From assembly GCF_014803405.1 (NCBI RefSeq), contig NZ_JACYFG010000032.1, positions 186,001 through 250,000 on the forward strand: a stretch of DNA of 64,000 nucleotides. Reading direction: 5' to 3'. The translations under genes were made by a program, and so were the position numbers. The DNA comes from Pelagicoccus enzymogenes. Its GTDB lineage: Bacteria; Verrucomicrobiota; Verrucomicrobiia; Opitutales; Opitutaceae. Positions 36,165 through 45,234 of the stretch are shown piece after piece; position 1 is the stretch's first letter; each line of letters opens with the position of its first letter. Under the pieces are notes generated by a model. That model was not told where the DNA came from and searched no databases. It was given only the letters and a program-made list of their open reading frames with translations.

Positions 36165-36574
36165 GTAAAGGTTTGATCAAGTCAGTTGTTTTGGTGGACG
36201 ACAATCCTGATGACCTGTTTATCAACAGTCTCGTCGTGAAAAAGTCGGACCTGAAACTGGAGGCGGTGCAATTCAGCAACCCGGTCTCTGCTCTCGGATA
36301 CCTTGCAAAGGAATCGTCCCCCGACCCGCGTATCGTTTTTTTGGATATAAATATGCCCTATCTCGACGGCTTCGCCTTCCTCGAGCGTTACGAGCAAACC
36401 TGCCACCGCCAAAACCCGAATGACTTGGTGGTGATGCTAACGACTTCCATGCACAGCGAGGACCGGCAGCGAGCGGAAGCGAACGCTCTCGTCAAACGCT
36501 ACCTGAGGAAGCCCTTGACGGTGCGAGATCTCAACGCGCTGGTGGATTCGCTAGAACTGCAGCTTGGCGCCTGA
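36161..36574 (+). CDS. Single-domain response regulator
   Basis: 137 residues, receiver only. 'VVLVDDNPDDLFINS' gives the acidic pair Asp13-Asp14, Asp62 in 'IVFLDINMPYLDG' is the phospho-acceptor, Thr-Thr in 'VVMLTTSMHS' the switch position, and Lys in 'RYLRKPLT' the conserved lysine. It belongs to the Rcp1-like regulators that have no output domain and pass the signal by phosphotransfer or protein contact. The ATGA overlap with the sensor kinase implies coupled translation and makes it the kinase's direct partner. Confidence 0.93.
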   Translation: MSKGLIKSVVLVDDNPDDLFINSLVVKKSDLKLEAVQFSNPVSALGYLAKESSPDPRIVFLDINMPYLDGFAFLERYEQTCHRQNPNDLVVMLTTSMHSEDRQRAEANALVKRYLRKPLTVRDLNALVDSLELQLGA

Positions 36575-36605
36575 AGGCGTTGCCTGAATTGCCTGATGGG
36601 GGGGG

Positions 36606-38585
36606 CTAGGAGTCCTCCTTGGGGGCGGCCGATTTTTTGGCGATTGCCCGACGCTTCTTCTTTTTCGTGATGTTGAGGTAGGTCTTCGTCTGCAGTTGCT
36701 GCTCGTACAGCTCCATGAAGCTGACGCCGTCGCGCGGGCGAACGATGTCCTCTTTGGTCGCCTTGTCGATCTGACGCTTGAGGTTTTGGCAAAGCCCCTC
36801 CGCCGAGTACTGGACGCCTTCGAGGACGTCTTTCATGCGGTAGCCCTTGATGGTGTCCTCGATGTAGAAGCCGTCGTCCTCGTCTTCGTCGAGGAAGACG
36901 TGCACTTCGTTGACGCGGCCAAAGAGGTTATGGTTGTCCCCCATTATGTCTTGGTAGGCGCCAACTAGAAATATTCCCAGGAAGTAGGGGTCGCCCTTCT
37001 TGAGCGGATGCAAGGGCAAGTACTGCTTCTCGTCTTCCAGATCGATGAACTTGGATACCTTGCCGTCGCTGTCGCAGGTGATGTCTACCAGGATAGCGTT
37101 GACGCTTGGTCGTTCGTTCAGGCGAGCGATAGGCGTGATCGGGAAGAGCTGGTCCAAGGCCCAATGGTCCAGCAGCGACTGGAAGACTGAAAAATTGCAA
37201 ACGTACTGGTCCGAGAGCAGCTCGGAAAGACCGATCAGTTCCTCTGGCTGGTATCCACGCGTCTTATACACCTTCTTCTCGAGGCGGTCGCAGATCTGCC
37301 AAAAGAGGGACTCCGCTTGGGCGCGACCGACCAAGTCCAGGTAACCGTGGGAAAAGAGAGAGTCTGCCTCCTCCTTCTTTTGCAAAGCGTCGTGGTAGAT
37401 TTCAAGCGCGCCGTACTTGTTGCGACCGTAGAGCATCTCGTGCAAGTCCGATACGACCTGATCCTTTATCTCGTCCTTGCGCACCTTAAGGAGGGACTCG
37501 CGCTTCGAAATGCGCTCGAAGACCTCGGTGATCAAGATACTGTGCGGGGCGACGATCGCTCGTCCGCTCTCCGTGGTCAGGTCAGGGCAAGGCACCTTCA
37601 TCTTGGCGCAGATCTGCTTGACGTTGTAAACCACGTCGCGGGCGTATTCCTCCAGAGAGTAGTTGGTAGAGCTTTCGTAGTTGGAGCGGGAGCCGTCGTA
37701 GTCGATGCCTAGGCCGCCGCCAACATCCAGGCTGCCCATGGGGAAGCCCATTTTCTTGAGCTGACAGTAGTAGCGAGTGGCTTCGACTACCGCGTTCTTC
37801 AAAGTGATGATGTTCGGAACTTGGGAACCGATGTGGAAGTGCAGCAGGCGCAAGCTCTCCTTGAGGTCCGCTTTCTCCAGCATGCGGGCTGCCTCTAGCA
37901 TTTCCATGGAGGTTAGGCCAAACTTCGCGTTGTCGCCGGTCGACATCGCCCACTTGCCTTCGCCGCGAGTGCCGAGCTTGGCCCGCAGGCCGACGAGGGG
38001 CTCGACGCGTAACTCGCGTGAAACCTTGATGATGAGCTCCACCTCGCTCAACTGCTCGGCTACTAGAATGATCTCCTTGCCGATCTTTCGGTAGTTCAGG
38101 GCGAGGCGAATGTAGTCCTCGTCTTTGTAGCCGTTACAGATCAACAGGCCTTGGGAGTCTTGGTGCATGGCCATCGCGATCAAGAGCTCCGGCTTGCTGC
38201 CCGCTTCGAGGCCGTAGCCGTGCGCTTCGCCGGCGTCGCGGATCTCCTCGATTACTTCTCGCAGCTGGTTCACCTTGATCGGAAAGACGCCGCGATAGCG
38301 AGCAGGATAGTTCTCCTCCGCGATCGAGTCGGCGAAGGCCTTGTTCAGCCGCTGGACGCGATTTCTCAACAAGTCTTGGAAGCGGATAACCATGGGCGCC
38401 TTGATGCCTTTGCTGGCTGCTTCCTTGATGACGTCGTCGATTCGCACCGTACGCTCGTCGGCGTCGGGGTGGGCGCACACGAAACCTTCCTTGTCGACGG
38501 AAAAGTAGGGCGTGCCCCAACGGTTGAATCCATAAAGACGCTCTGCTTCAGAGGTGGTCCATCGCGATTTTGGGCTGGTGCTCAC
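36606..38585 (-). CDS. speA: Biosynthetic arginine decarboxylase
   Basis: 659 residues; PLP enzyme converting arginine to agmatine, first step of the agmatine route to putrescine and spermidine. Lys104 in 'GVFPIKVNQ' forms the PLP imine; 'LDVGGGLGIDYDGS' binds the PLP phosphate; 'FHIGSQVPN' and 'ESGRAIVAPHS' are strongly conserved in SpeA; 'NFSVFQSLLDHWALDQLFPI' (in part) and 'LPLHPLKKGDPYFLGIFLVG' (in part) mark the C-terminal half. Length is normal for SpeA (about 630-660). The Lys-rich C-terminus ('KKKKRRAIAKKS') is an extra. It diverges from yajC. No downstream agmatinase is present. Confidence 0.95.
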   Translation of the reverse strand: MSTSPKSRWTTSEAERLYGFNRWGTPYFSVDKEGFVCAHPDADERTVRIDDVIKEAASKGIKAPMVIRFQDLLRNRVQRLNKAFADSIAEENYPARYRGVFPIKVNQLREVIEEIRDAGEAHGYGLEAGSKPELLIAMAMHQDSQGLLICNGYKDEDYIRLALNYRKIGKEIILVAEQLSEVELIIKVSRELRVEPLVGLRAKLGTRGEGKWAMSTGDNAKFGLTSMEMLEAARMLEKADLKESLRLLHFHIGSQVPNIITLKNAVVEATRYYCQLKKMGFPMGSLDVGGGLGIDYDGSRSNYESSTNYSLEEYARDVVYNVKQICAKMKVPCPDLTTESGRAIVAPHSILITEVFERISKRESLLKVRKDEIKDQVVSDLHEMLYGRNKYGALEIYHDALQKKEEADSLFSHGYLDLVGRAQAESLFWQICDRLEKKVYKTRGYQPEELIGLSELLSDQYVCNFSVFQSLLDHWALDQLFPITPIARLNERPSVNAILVDITCDSDGKVSKFIDLEDEKQYLPLHPLKKGDPYFLGIFLVGAYQDIMGDNHNLFGRVNEVHVFLDEDEDDGFYIEDTIKGYRMKDVLEGVQYSAEGLCQNLKRQIDKATKEDIVRPRDGVSFMELYEQQLQTKTYLNITKKKKRRAIAKKSAAPKEDS

Positions 38586-38692
38586 GGGGTTTCTAGCGTT
38601 CAGGTTATGGCTTGCATTTTGAAAAGCCGCTAGCTTGAGTACGCGCCTTTCAATTTCAAGAACCCTTTAGTGTTAAAATTCCCGCACCTGTA

Positions 38693-39001
38693 ATGGACAT
38701 CTCTTCTATAGTATTGGCCCAAGAAGCCGCGCCTCAAGGGGGCATCATGAGCTTCCTCCCATTCATCGTCATTTTCGCGGCGATGTACTTCCTCATCATC
38801 GCTCCGCAGCGCAAAAAGCAGAAGCAGCACCAGCAGATGATCACCGAGCTGAAGAGCGGGGCTGAGATTGTCACCAGCGGCGGCATCTACGGGACCATCA
38901 CCAACGTCAAGGACGACCGCTTCGTGGTCAAGATCGCGGAAAATACCAAGATCGAAATCTCCAAGGCATCCGTCGCGTCGGTGGTCACACCAGCAGAATA
39001 G
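38693..39001 (+). CDS. yajC: Preprotein translocase subunit YajC
   Basis: 102 residues. One membrane helix ('IMSFLPFIVIFAAMYFLII'), then the classic 'APQRKKQKQHQQMITEL' and 'GAEIVTSGGIYGTI' followed by a short beta domain. YajC associates with SecDF in the Sec holotranslocon. The gene stands 101 bp before secDF, the usual order. Short N-terminal 'MDISSIVLAQEAAPQGG' is periplasmic. Confidence 0.95.
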   Translation: MDISSIVLAQEAAPQGGIMSFLPFIVIFAAMYFLIIAPQRKKQKQHQQMITELKSGAEIVTSGGIYGTITNVKDDRFVVKIAENTKIEISKASVASVVTPAE

Positions 39002-39037
39002 AGCTTTAGATTTTCGCAAAAGAGTTTCAAAACAAGA

Positions 39038-39059
39038 GCCACGCTCCGATGGGCGTGGC
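39038..39059 (+). terminator. Hairpin between yajC and secDF
   Basis: GCCACGC (39038-39044) pairs with GCGTGGC (39053-39059), 8-base loop, followed by ATCTCTATTATT. The weak T content suggests a partial terminator or attenuator that lowers secDF relative to yajC. Confidence 0.45.
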
Positions 39060-39102
39060 ATCTCTATTATTACAAGACAGTCTCTAACCCTTAAGTAACC
39101 CG

Positions 39103-41691
39103 ATGTCCGGAAAGTATTTTTGGAAGCTGGCACTCACTGCGATCATCGTCGCGTTCTGCCTATCGTACCTAGTCCCCATGTCCGACCAGGACTTTGCCAC
39201 TCATGTGACCGAGCGCTCCGGCGTCCCCGAGTTCGCGGCCCTCGTAGAGCGGGCAAAGACACTCTCCAAGGAGAGCGAGGAAAGCGGACGTCCGCTCAGC
39301 GTCTACATGGCCCTCAAGTCCATCGTCAACGAAGAGCGCATCGATGTGAGCAAGTACTTCGCCGACCTCGAGCTGGAGGCGAACCTGCGCAACGTGGAGA
39401 AGCGCAATAACATCCTGCTTCCCGAACTGCTAGCCGACTCCAAGGCAAACCTCAAGAAGGGCCTCGATATCCAAGGCGGCATTTCCGTTACCTTCGAGGT
39501 TGACCCGGTCGCTCTGTCCGAGGTTCCGGCTTCCCAGCGCAGCGAGAAGCTGTCGGATGCCATCAACATCATCGAGCGTCGCGTCAACACCTTCGGGGTC
39601 AGCGAACCGATCGTTCGCCCCGTCGGCGAGAACCGCATCGAAGTGCAGATCGCTGGCGTTAACACCAAGGACAATCCTGACATCATTTCCACGATCCAAG
39701 CGCCCGCAAAGCTGGAATTCCGCGAAGTGCACCCCTCCGCAAATCCCTACACAGACCCGACGCCTACCGGCTACGTCGAGATGCAGGAAGTCGACGACAA
39801 CGGAGAGCAGGAGGTTGTGCGCCGCTACTACGTAAAGCGCTTGCCAGCCCTCTCCGGCAAGTACGTTGCCGACGCCTTTCCTCGCACCAACCAAGTGGGC
39901 GGACTCGAAGTCATTCTGCAGTTCGACGACGAGGGAGCTAAGCTCTTTGCCGACGTGACGGAGCGCCTAGGCGCGATCACGCAGCGCGGCGAGCAAACCC
40001 GTTCTGGCGAAGTAGGGCTTTTGGCCATCGTGCTCGACGGACAGCTCCAGTCCGCGCCGCGGGTCAGCGAGCGCATCGCTGGGGGCAACGCCCAGATCAC
40101 CGGCGACTACACCCGACGTGAAGCGGAGAACCTTGCCAACACCCTGAACAACCCGCTGGAGCTTCCGCTCGAAGTGGTTGAGATGTACGAAGTTGGTCCT
40201 TCCATGGCGAAGGACTCGATCGACTCTGGCGTCAAGGCATCCATCATCGGCGTTACGGCGGTTTCGGCCTTCATGATCGCCTACTTCATGATCGGCGGTG
40301 TCATCGCTCTGGTTTCGGTGCTTTTCAACGTCATCATCGTGCTCGGCGTACTCGCGAGTTTCGGGGCCACCCTTACACTTCCGGGGATCGCCGGTATCGT
40401 CCTGACGGTCGGTATGGCGGTGGACGCCAACATCCTCATCTTCGAGCGTATTCGCGAAGAATTGCGCGCTGGCAAGGCGCTAAAGTCCGCTGTCGAAGGC
40501 GGTTTCGACAAGGTGTTCTCCACCATCTTCGACGCAAACGTTACCACTTTGCTCGTTTCTTTCGTGATGTACGGCCTCGGTACCGGACCTGTTAAGGGAT
40601 TCGGTCTCACCTTGGCGATCGGTGTCATGACTACCATGTTCTGCGCCCTGATCATTACGCGCGTTCTGCTCGAGCTGCTTTTCGCAACCGGAACGCTCAA
40701 GTCGTTCAAGACGCTTTCGGTCTTCGACGCTTCCAACATCGACTTCATGAAGTTCCGTAAACCCGCCTTTATCACCTCTTGGTGCGTCGTGGCGATAGGC
40801 GTCGTTTTTCTCGCCATGAAGTGGGACAGCATCTGGGGCATCGACTTCACGGGAGGTGACGAGGTAATCATGTCCTTCGAGCAACGATTGGACGAAGGGC
40901 AGATCCGTGACGCCTTGACCGCAGCGGACATCGGGGAGGTCAACCCGCTCTACCAAGCCCAGCTTGGCGGAGGAGACGAAGTGCTGCGAATCCAAACCGC
41001 TTTCGGAAAGGGCGAGCCTGCGGTAGATGCCTTAGTCGCTGCGTACCCAGAAGCTGGTTACGCGATGCTTGGAAAGAATGAAATCGGTCCTTCCGTCGGC
41101 GCTGAAATCCAGAAGAACGCGGCTCTTTCCATTGCCTTGGCTCTTGGCCTGATCCTTCTCTACATCGCCTTCCGTTTCGAGATCGGCTATGGCGTCGGCG
41201 CCGTCGTTGCGACGGTTCATGACATCCTTCTAACGATTGGCGTGTTCGTCATGATCCCAGGTCACCAGTTCACGGCTCCTATGGTCGCTGCCATCCTGCT
41301 GATCGTCGGTTACTCGCTGAACGATACCATCGTCGTTTTCGACCGTATCCGCGAGGAACTAACGCTACGTCCGACCAGCAAGCTCCGCGAAGTCATCAAC
41401 ATCGCCATGAACGCGGTGATCACCCGTTCCTTGCTCACCAGTATCACCACCTTGCTTGCCTCGGTGTCCCTGATGGTGTTCGGAAAGGGCGTAATCAACG
41501 ATATCGCCTTTACGTTCACCATTGGTATCATCACCGGTACCTTCTCCTCGATCTTCATCGCTAGCCCGGTTTTCTACTTCTACCACAAGGGAGACCGCCG
41601 CAGCGTCGAATCGAGCCACGACATCGTGCCGGAGTACGACTGGCAAGTAAGCACCAAGGTTGCCTCCAGCGGCACGTCTAAAGACGACTAG
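39103..41691 (+). CDS. secDF: Fused protein translocase subunits SecD and SecF
   Basis: 862 residues, SecD (about 1-545) joined to SecF (about 555-862); uses the proton-motive force to complete Sec export. SecD: first membrane helix 'LALTAIIVAFCLSYLVPM', periplasmic P1 region with 'GLDIQGGISVTFEV', 'ERRVNTFGVSEP', then six helices with 'GMAVDANILIFERIREEL'. SecF: 'GIDFTGGDEVIMSF', and 'VGYSLNDTIVVFDRIREEL', the conserved Asp-Arg segment of the proton path. The periplasmic domain begins with an unusual charged insert (residues about 25-105) ahead of the usual SecD P1 start. Fused SecDF is common in Verrucomicrobia and Firmicutes. Confidence 0.95.
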   Translation: MSGKYFWKLALTAIIVAFCLSYLVPMSDQDFATHVTERSGVPEFAALVERAKTLSKESEESGRPLSVYMALKSIVNEERIDVSKYFADLELEANLRNVEKRNNILLPELLADSKANLKKGLDIQGGISVTFEVDPVALSEVPASQRSEKLSDAINIIERRVNTFGVSEPIVRPVGENRIEVQIAGVNTKDNPDIISTIQAPAKLEFREVHPSANPYTDPTPTGYVEMQEVDDNGEQEVVRRYYVKRLPALSGKYVADAFPRTNQVGGLEVILQFDDEGAKLFADVTERLGAITQRGEQTRSGEVGLLAIVLDGQLQSAPRVSERIAGGNAQITGDYTRREAENLANTLNNPLELPLEVVEMYEVGPSMAKDSIDSGVKASIIGVTAVSAFMIAYFMIGGVIALVSVLFNVIIVLGVLASFGATLTLPGIAGIVLTVGMAVDANILIFERIREELRAGKALKSAVEGGFDKVFSTIFDANVTTLLVSFVMYGLGTGPVKGFGLTLAIGVMTTMFCALIITRVLLELLFATGTLKSFKTLSVFDASNIDFMKFRKPAFITSWCVVAIGVVFLAMKWDSIWGIDFTGGDEVIMSFEQRLDEGQIRDALTAADIGEVNPLYQAQLGGGDEVLRIQTAFGKGEPAVDALVAAYPEAGYAMLGKNEIGPSVGAEIQKNAALSIALALGLILLYIAFRFEIGYGVGAVVATVHDILLTIGVFVMIPGHQFTAPMVAAILLIVGYSLNDTIVVFDRIREELTLRPTSKLREVINIAMNAVITRSLLTSITTLLASVSLMVFGKGVINDIAFTFTIGIITGTFSSIFIASPVFYFYHKGDRRSVESSHDIVPEYDWQVSTKVASSGTSKDD

Positions 41692-41694
41692 TCA

Positions 41695-43410
41695 TTGGCT
41701 ATCTGGGAATACAGTCCACCCGCCACCGATCTATCTAAGGAGTATATAGCGTCGCTTAAGGTCGGTCCGACCGTAGCCGAGCTGCTCGCTCGGCTCGATT
41801 TTTCCGATGTCGAGGAAGCCCGACGCTTCCTCGACCCACGCTTGGGGGCCATCGATTGCCCTTTCGAAATCGCCAACCTCAAGAAGGCGGCCCAACGCGT
41901 CTCGCAGGCGATCGACAATCGCCAGAGCATCGCTATCTGCGGCGACTACGACGTCGACGGCGTCACCAGCACAGCCTTGATGGTGGCGATCTTGCAGGAG
42001 TTCGAGAACTATCCGGCCTACATTGTTCCTCTGCGCTTGGAGGAAGGATACGGCCTGTCCGAAAAGGCGGTTGAGCGGGCTCTCAACAAGGCAAACCAGC
42101 CAGACCTCTTCATCGCCTTGGATTGCGGCACCAACTCCGTCGAGGCGGTGCAGCGCATTCTGGATGCGGGCTGCGAGGTGATCATCGTGGATCACCACCA
42201 AGCAAAGGAGGAACTCCCGGAGGAAGTGACTCTTGTCAATCCGCACGTCAACGACCGTGACAGCGAGAATCATTGCCAGCTCTGCACCGTAGGATTGGTC
42301 TTCAAGCTGGCCCACGGCATCCTCAAGATCCGTCGGGAGCGCGGCGATCCGCGAGCCTTCGAGATCAAGCTACGAAACTACCTCGACCTTGTTTCTATGG
42401 GCACGGTGGCGGACATGGTGCCGCTCAATAAAGAGAACCGTACCTTTGCCCGCATCGGCTTGCAGGTGCTGAGCAAAACGGAACGCATCGGCCTCAAGAA
42501 CTTGATGAAGGTTTCCGGCGTGGCCGCGCGGCACGGGGTGAATCCTATCGACGTGTCCTTTCGTCTCGGTCCTCGCATCAATGCGAGCGGACGCTTGGCG
42601 GACGCTTCCGTTGCGGTTGAATTGATCCTTAGCGACGACCCCTCCTTTTGCATGGAAACCTCGCTGCAGCTCGATTCCTTTAATCGGGAGCGCCAGGAGA
42701 TCGAGCGGGCCATGACGGAAAGCGCCATGCAGCAAATCAAGTCTGAGCAGTCGGAGGCTAGCGGCTTCGTGGTTTACGGAGACGATTGGCACCCCGGCGT
42801 GGTCGGCATCGTAGCGAGCCGCGTTTCCAAGGCCTTCAACCGTCCGGCAATCGTACTCGGCCGGGAAGGGGACCTAGCCAAGGGCTCGGGTCGCAGCATC
42901 GAGGGCGTAAACCTAGTCGAGGTCCTCGCTCCGTTTTCGGACCGTTTGGAAAATTGGGGAGGGCATCCCATGGCGGTCGGCATTTCCTTGAAGAAGGAGC
43001 GGGTGCCTGAGTTCGCCGCCTTCTTCGACAAGGCCCTCGCCGAATACCTAGCGACGCATCAAGTCGAGAAGACCCTGCAGATAGCCGCTTGGCTGCGTCT
43101 CGAGGATATCAATACGAAACTGATGAAGGACCTTTCGCTGCTCGAACCCTTCGGCCAGGCAAATCCCGAGCCTGTCTTCGGAGCTCGCCGCATTCGTTTC
43201 GGCTCCAAGGTCACCGTATTCAAGGACATTCACTTTCGCTTCACCTTGCCCACCCGACACCACCAAGTGATCTCCGGGGTCGCTTGGAAAATGGCTGATC
43301 GCATTCCTCCAGCCAAGACGCCGGTGGACATCGCCTTCCGCCTCGTCTGGAACACCTTCGGCAACAAGAAAGCTCTCCAACTCGAGCTCGTCGACTGGCG
43401 GGAAAGCTGA
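41695..43410 (+). CDS. recJ: Single-stranded-DNA-specific exonuclease RecJ
   Basis: 571 residues from a TTG start three bases after the secDF stop. RecJ degrades 5' single-stranded DNA in recombination and mismatch repair. 'ICGDYDVDGVTS' (Asp84, Asp86, Asp88) is motif I, 'ALDCG' motif II, 'IIVDHHQ' (Asp166-His167-His168) motif III, 'LVSMGTVADMVPL' motif IV, then 'RLGPRINASGRL', and DHHA1 'GRSIEGVNL' and 'WGGHPMAVG'. All catalytic metal ligands are present. The near-zero spacing implies co-transcription with secDF. Confidence 0.95.
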   Translation: MAIWEYSPPATDLSKEYIASLKVGPTVAELLARLDFSDVEEARRFLDPRLGAIDCPFEIANLKKAAQRVSQAIDNRQSIAICGDYDVDGVTSTALMVAILQEFENYPAYIVPLRLEEGYGLSEKAVERALNKANQPDLFIALDCGTNSVEAVQRILDAGCEVIIVDHHQAKEELPEEVTLVNPHVNDRDSENHCQLCTVGLVFKLAHGILKIRRERGDPRAFEIKLRNYLDLVSMGTVADMVPLNKENRTFARIGLQVLSKTERIGLKNLMKVSGVAARHGVNPIDVSFRLGPRINASGRLADASVAVELILSDDPSFCMETSLQLDSFNRERQEIERAMTESAMQQIKSEQSEASGFVVYGDDWHPGVVGIVASRVSKAFNRPAIVLGREGDLAKGSGRSIEGVNLVEVLAPFSDRLENWGGHPMAVGISLKKERVPEFAAFFDKALAEYLATHQVEKTLQIAAWLRLEDINTKLMKDLSLLEPFGQANPEPVFGARRIRFGSKVTVFKDIHFRFTLPTRHHQVISGVAWKMADRIPPAKTPVDIAFRLVWNTFGNKKALQLELVDWRES

Positions 43411-43475
43411 GAAAAGCGGAGGGACGACCTCCGCGTCGTCGCACTGCAAGAGCAGTCTAAGGCGACCAATGCCAC

Positions 43476-43506
43476 AAAAAAAAGACGACCCAATCAGTGG
43501 GCCGTC
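43476..43506 (-). terminator. Intrinsic terminator of the first HEAT-repeat gene
   Basis: Minus strand: 9-bp stem (43498-43506 with 43484-43492, one mismatch), 5-base loop, then eight T. It lies 27 bp beyond the HEAT gene stop and may also stop recJ transcription in the other direction less efficiently. Confidence 0.85.
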
Positions 43507-43532
43507 CTCGAAAAGCGAATACGCTGCAGCAA

Positions 43533-45197
43533 CTACTTGTCCTGACCGTTTTCGACGGCTGCCTTTAACTCCGGGTCTACCTCGTTTTGCGACACGTAGC
43601 GTTTGTCTTTCCAGACGACATAGCGGAACCCATCGAGAATCGCCTTTCTCTCCGCTTCCGACTTCGCAGCTTCGAGAGCGGCTCCTGCAAGTTCGTACTT
43701 GCCATCGAAGGAGTAGTTTTCGTCGCTGCCGAGGATGATGCGCCCAATTCCCTTGAAGCACTGAGCGCGCAGCTTCTCGTCGCTGCCAGCCTTTTGGGCG
43801 ATTTCCAGCAGGGCCTTGCCTCCATCCCAGTTACGCCATGAAGGCAGGACGCGTATCACCGTTTTTTGGATACTTTCGTCACCGCTCTCGTAGGCGTTCA
43901 TCAAGTAGTCCACCATCTGCGGGCTTGGAGCGGAGTCGGCAACGAGGATGAGGGCTTGCCTAGCCTCGAGGTCTCCCGCATCGAGGCCTGCCTTGAAGGC
44001 CGCCCACGCAGCTTCAGCGTCCCCAGTACGCAGCGTCATGCGCTTGAGGGCCTTTTGCGCCTCGCGTCGAAGTCCGGACTTGCCTTCCTCCAGTACGATC
44101 GAAACGAGAACGGAAAGGCTGTCGTTGTTGCCCACCCGCTCCATGGAAGCAATGGCCTCTTCGCGCAAAGCCTCGTCTAGGCCGGTGTTAGCGGCGATGG
44201 CGTTGACCAGATCGGAAATGCCCTCGCTTGCCCGGAAGCTCATCGCTCGGAGGGCTTTGACTCTATCTTCGGTTGTTCCCTTTTGGGCCGCGGACATCAA
44301 GTTGCGGTCTAGGCGAGGGTCTTGGATCGAGGCCAAGGTTTCAATCGCCGCGTCGCTTAGATCCTTGGAGCGCGCATCGCTGAGGGCAAGAACCGCGTCC
44401 AAGCTCCTTGCTGAACCGACGTGTCCAAGCGCCTCTAGGGTCTGCAGCTGCAATGTTTCGTTTTCGCTTTGCAGCAAGGCTATAAGTTGGGTTTCCAGCT
44501 TGGAAGGGATCTTGCCGTCGAGCGCTCCGAGAACCACGATCTGAGTCGCTACGTCGCCAGACCCGAGCAGGTTCTGCGTCGCCTTCTCGAGGCGCCTCTT
44601 GCCTGAGGTCGCGGCCACCCGGATGTATTCAGGAAGGGGTGACTTGAGAAGGATCGCTTCTGCTTGCTTCGGGCTTTTCTCGGCGATCGCTTCAAAGATT
44701 GCCGCCTTGATCGATGGGTTTTCAGCATTGGCCAAGTCTTGCAGAAGCTGGTCGAGCTTGTCGCTGAATTGAGGAGCTTCCTCCACGTTGGGGTCGTTCG
44801 TCAGGACGCGAAGCGTCATCCTCGCCCCGTCTACGAGTTCTCGGTTTTCTGACCTGAGCAGCGCTTCCAAGGTGTCGATGGATGAATCGGAGCCGACAAG
44901 CGCGAGCTGTCGCAGGATCCAGAGTTGAGTTGTCAGCTTCGATTCCTTTTTAAGCTGTTGCAATAGTTGGGCCTCGACCTGCTTGGGCTGATCTTCGTTT
45001 CCGGGAGCGGTAGCCTCTGCTACAGCTGCCAGCAGGTCCATGCGAGCGTCGTATTGGGCATCGTAGTCGTCTCCGTCGAGACGGCTAAAGATTGAATCAA
45101 GATCCTCCGCCGGAATTTGCCCGTAGCTAAGCGGGAGCGCGAGCAGGGCGAGGGCAGCAGATAGAGGTTTAAGGGAGAGTTTTGCTGTGAAATTCAT
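43533..45197 (-). CDS. Secreted HEAT-repeat protein, copy 1
   Basis: 554 residues beginning with a signal peptide ('MNFTAKLSLKPLSAALALLA', cleavage near S-Y-G-Q). A start 31 codons upstream overlaps the end of the oxidoreductase gene and is rejected. The body is alpha-solenoid: 'LTTQLWILRQLALVGSDSSI', 'ETLQLQTLEALGHVGSARSL', 'LREEAIASMERVGNNDSLSV', 'GLRREAQKALKRM' and 'KTVIRVLPSWRNWDGGKALL', each a HEAT/PBS-lyase-type helical hairpin. No catalytic motif; such solenoids bind partners. It is 37 bp downstream of a Tat-exported oxidoreductase and paralogous to the HEAT gene at 46818, so a complex with the oxidoreductase is a fair inference. Function unknown. Confidence 0.85.
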   Translation of the reverse strand: MNFTAKLSLKPLSAALALLALPLSYGQIPAEDLDSIFSRLDGDDYDAQYDARMDLLAAVAEATAPGNEDQPKQVEAQLLQQLKKESKLTTQLWILRQLALVGSDSSIDTLEALLRSENRELVDGARMTLRVLTNDPNVEEAPQFSDKLDQLLQDLANAENPSIKAAIFEAIAEKSPKQAEAILLKSPLPEYIRVAATSGKRRLEKATQNLLGSGDVATQIVVLGALDGKIPSKLETQLIALLQSENETLQLQTLEALGHVGSARSLDAVLALSDARSKDLSDAAIETLASIQDPRLDRNLMSAAQKGTTEDRVKALRAMSFRASEGISDLVNAIAANTGLDEALREEAIASMERVGNNDSLSVLVSIVLEEGKSGLRREAQKALKRMTLRTGDAEAAWAAFKAGLDAGDLEARQALILVADSAPSPQMVDYLMNAYESGDESIQKTVIRVLPSWRNWDGGKALLEIAQKAGSDEKLRAQCFKGIGRIILGSDENYSFDGKYELAGAALEAAKSEAERKAILDGFRYVVWKDKRYVSQNEVDPELKAAVENGQDK

Positions 45198-45234
45198 GGC
45201 GTTATTTTCCTTTGTATACGCTTCTTGGATACGA

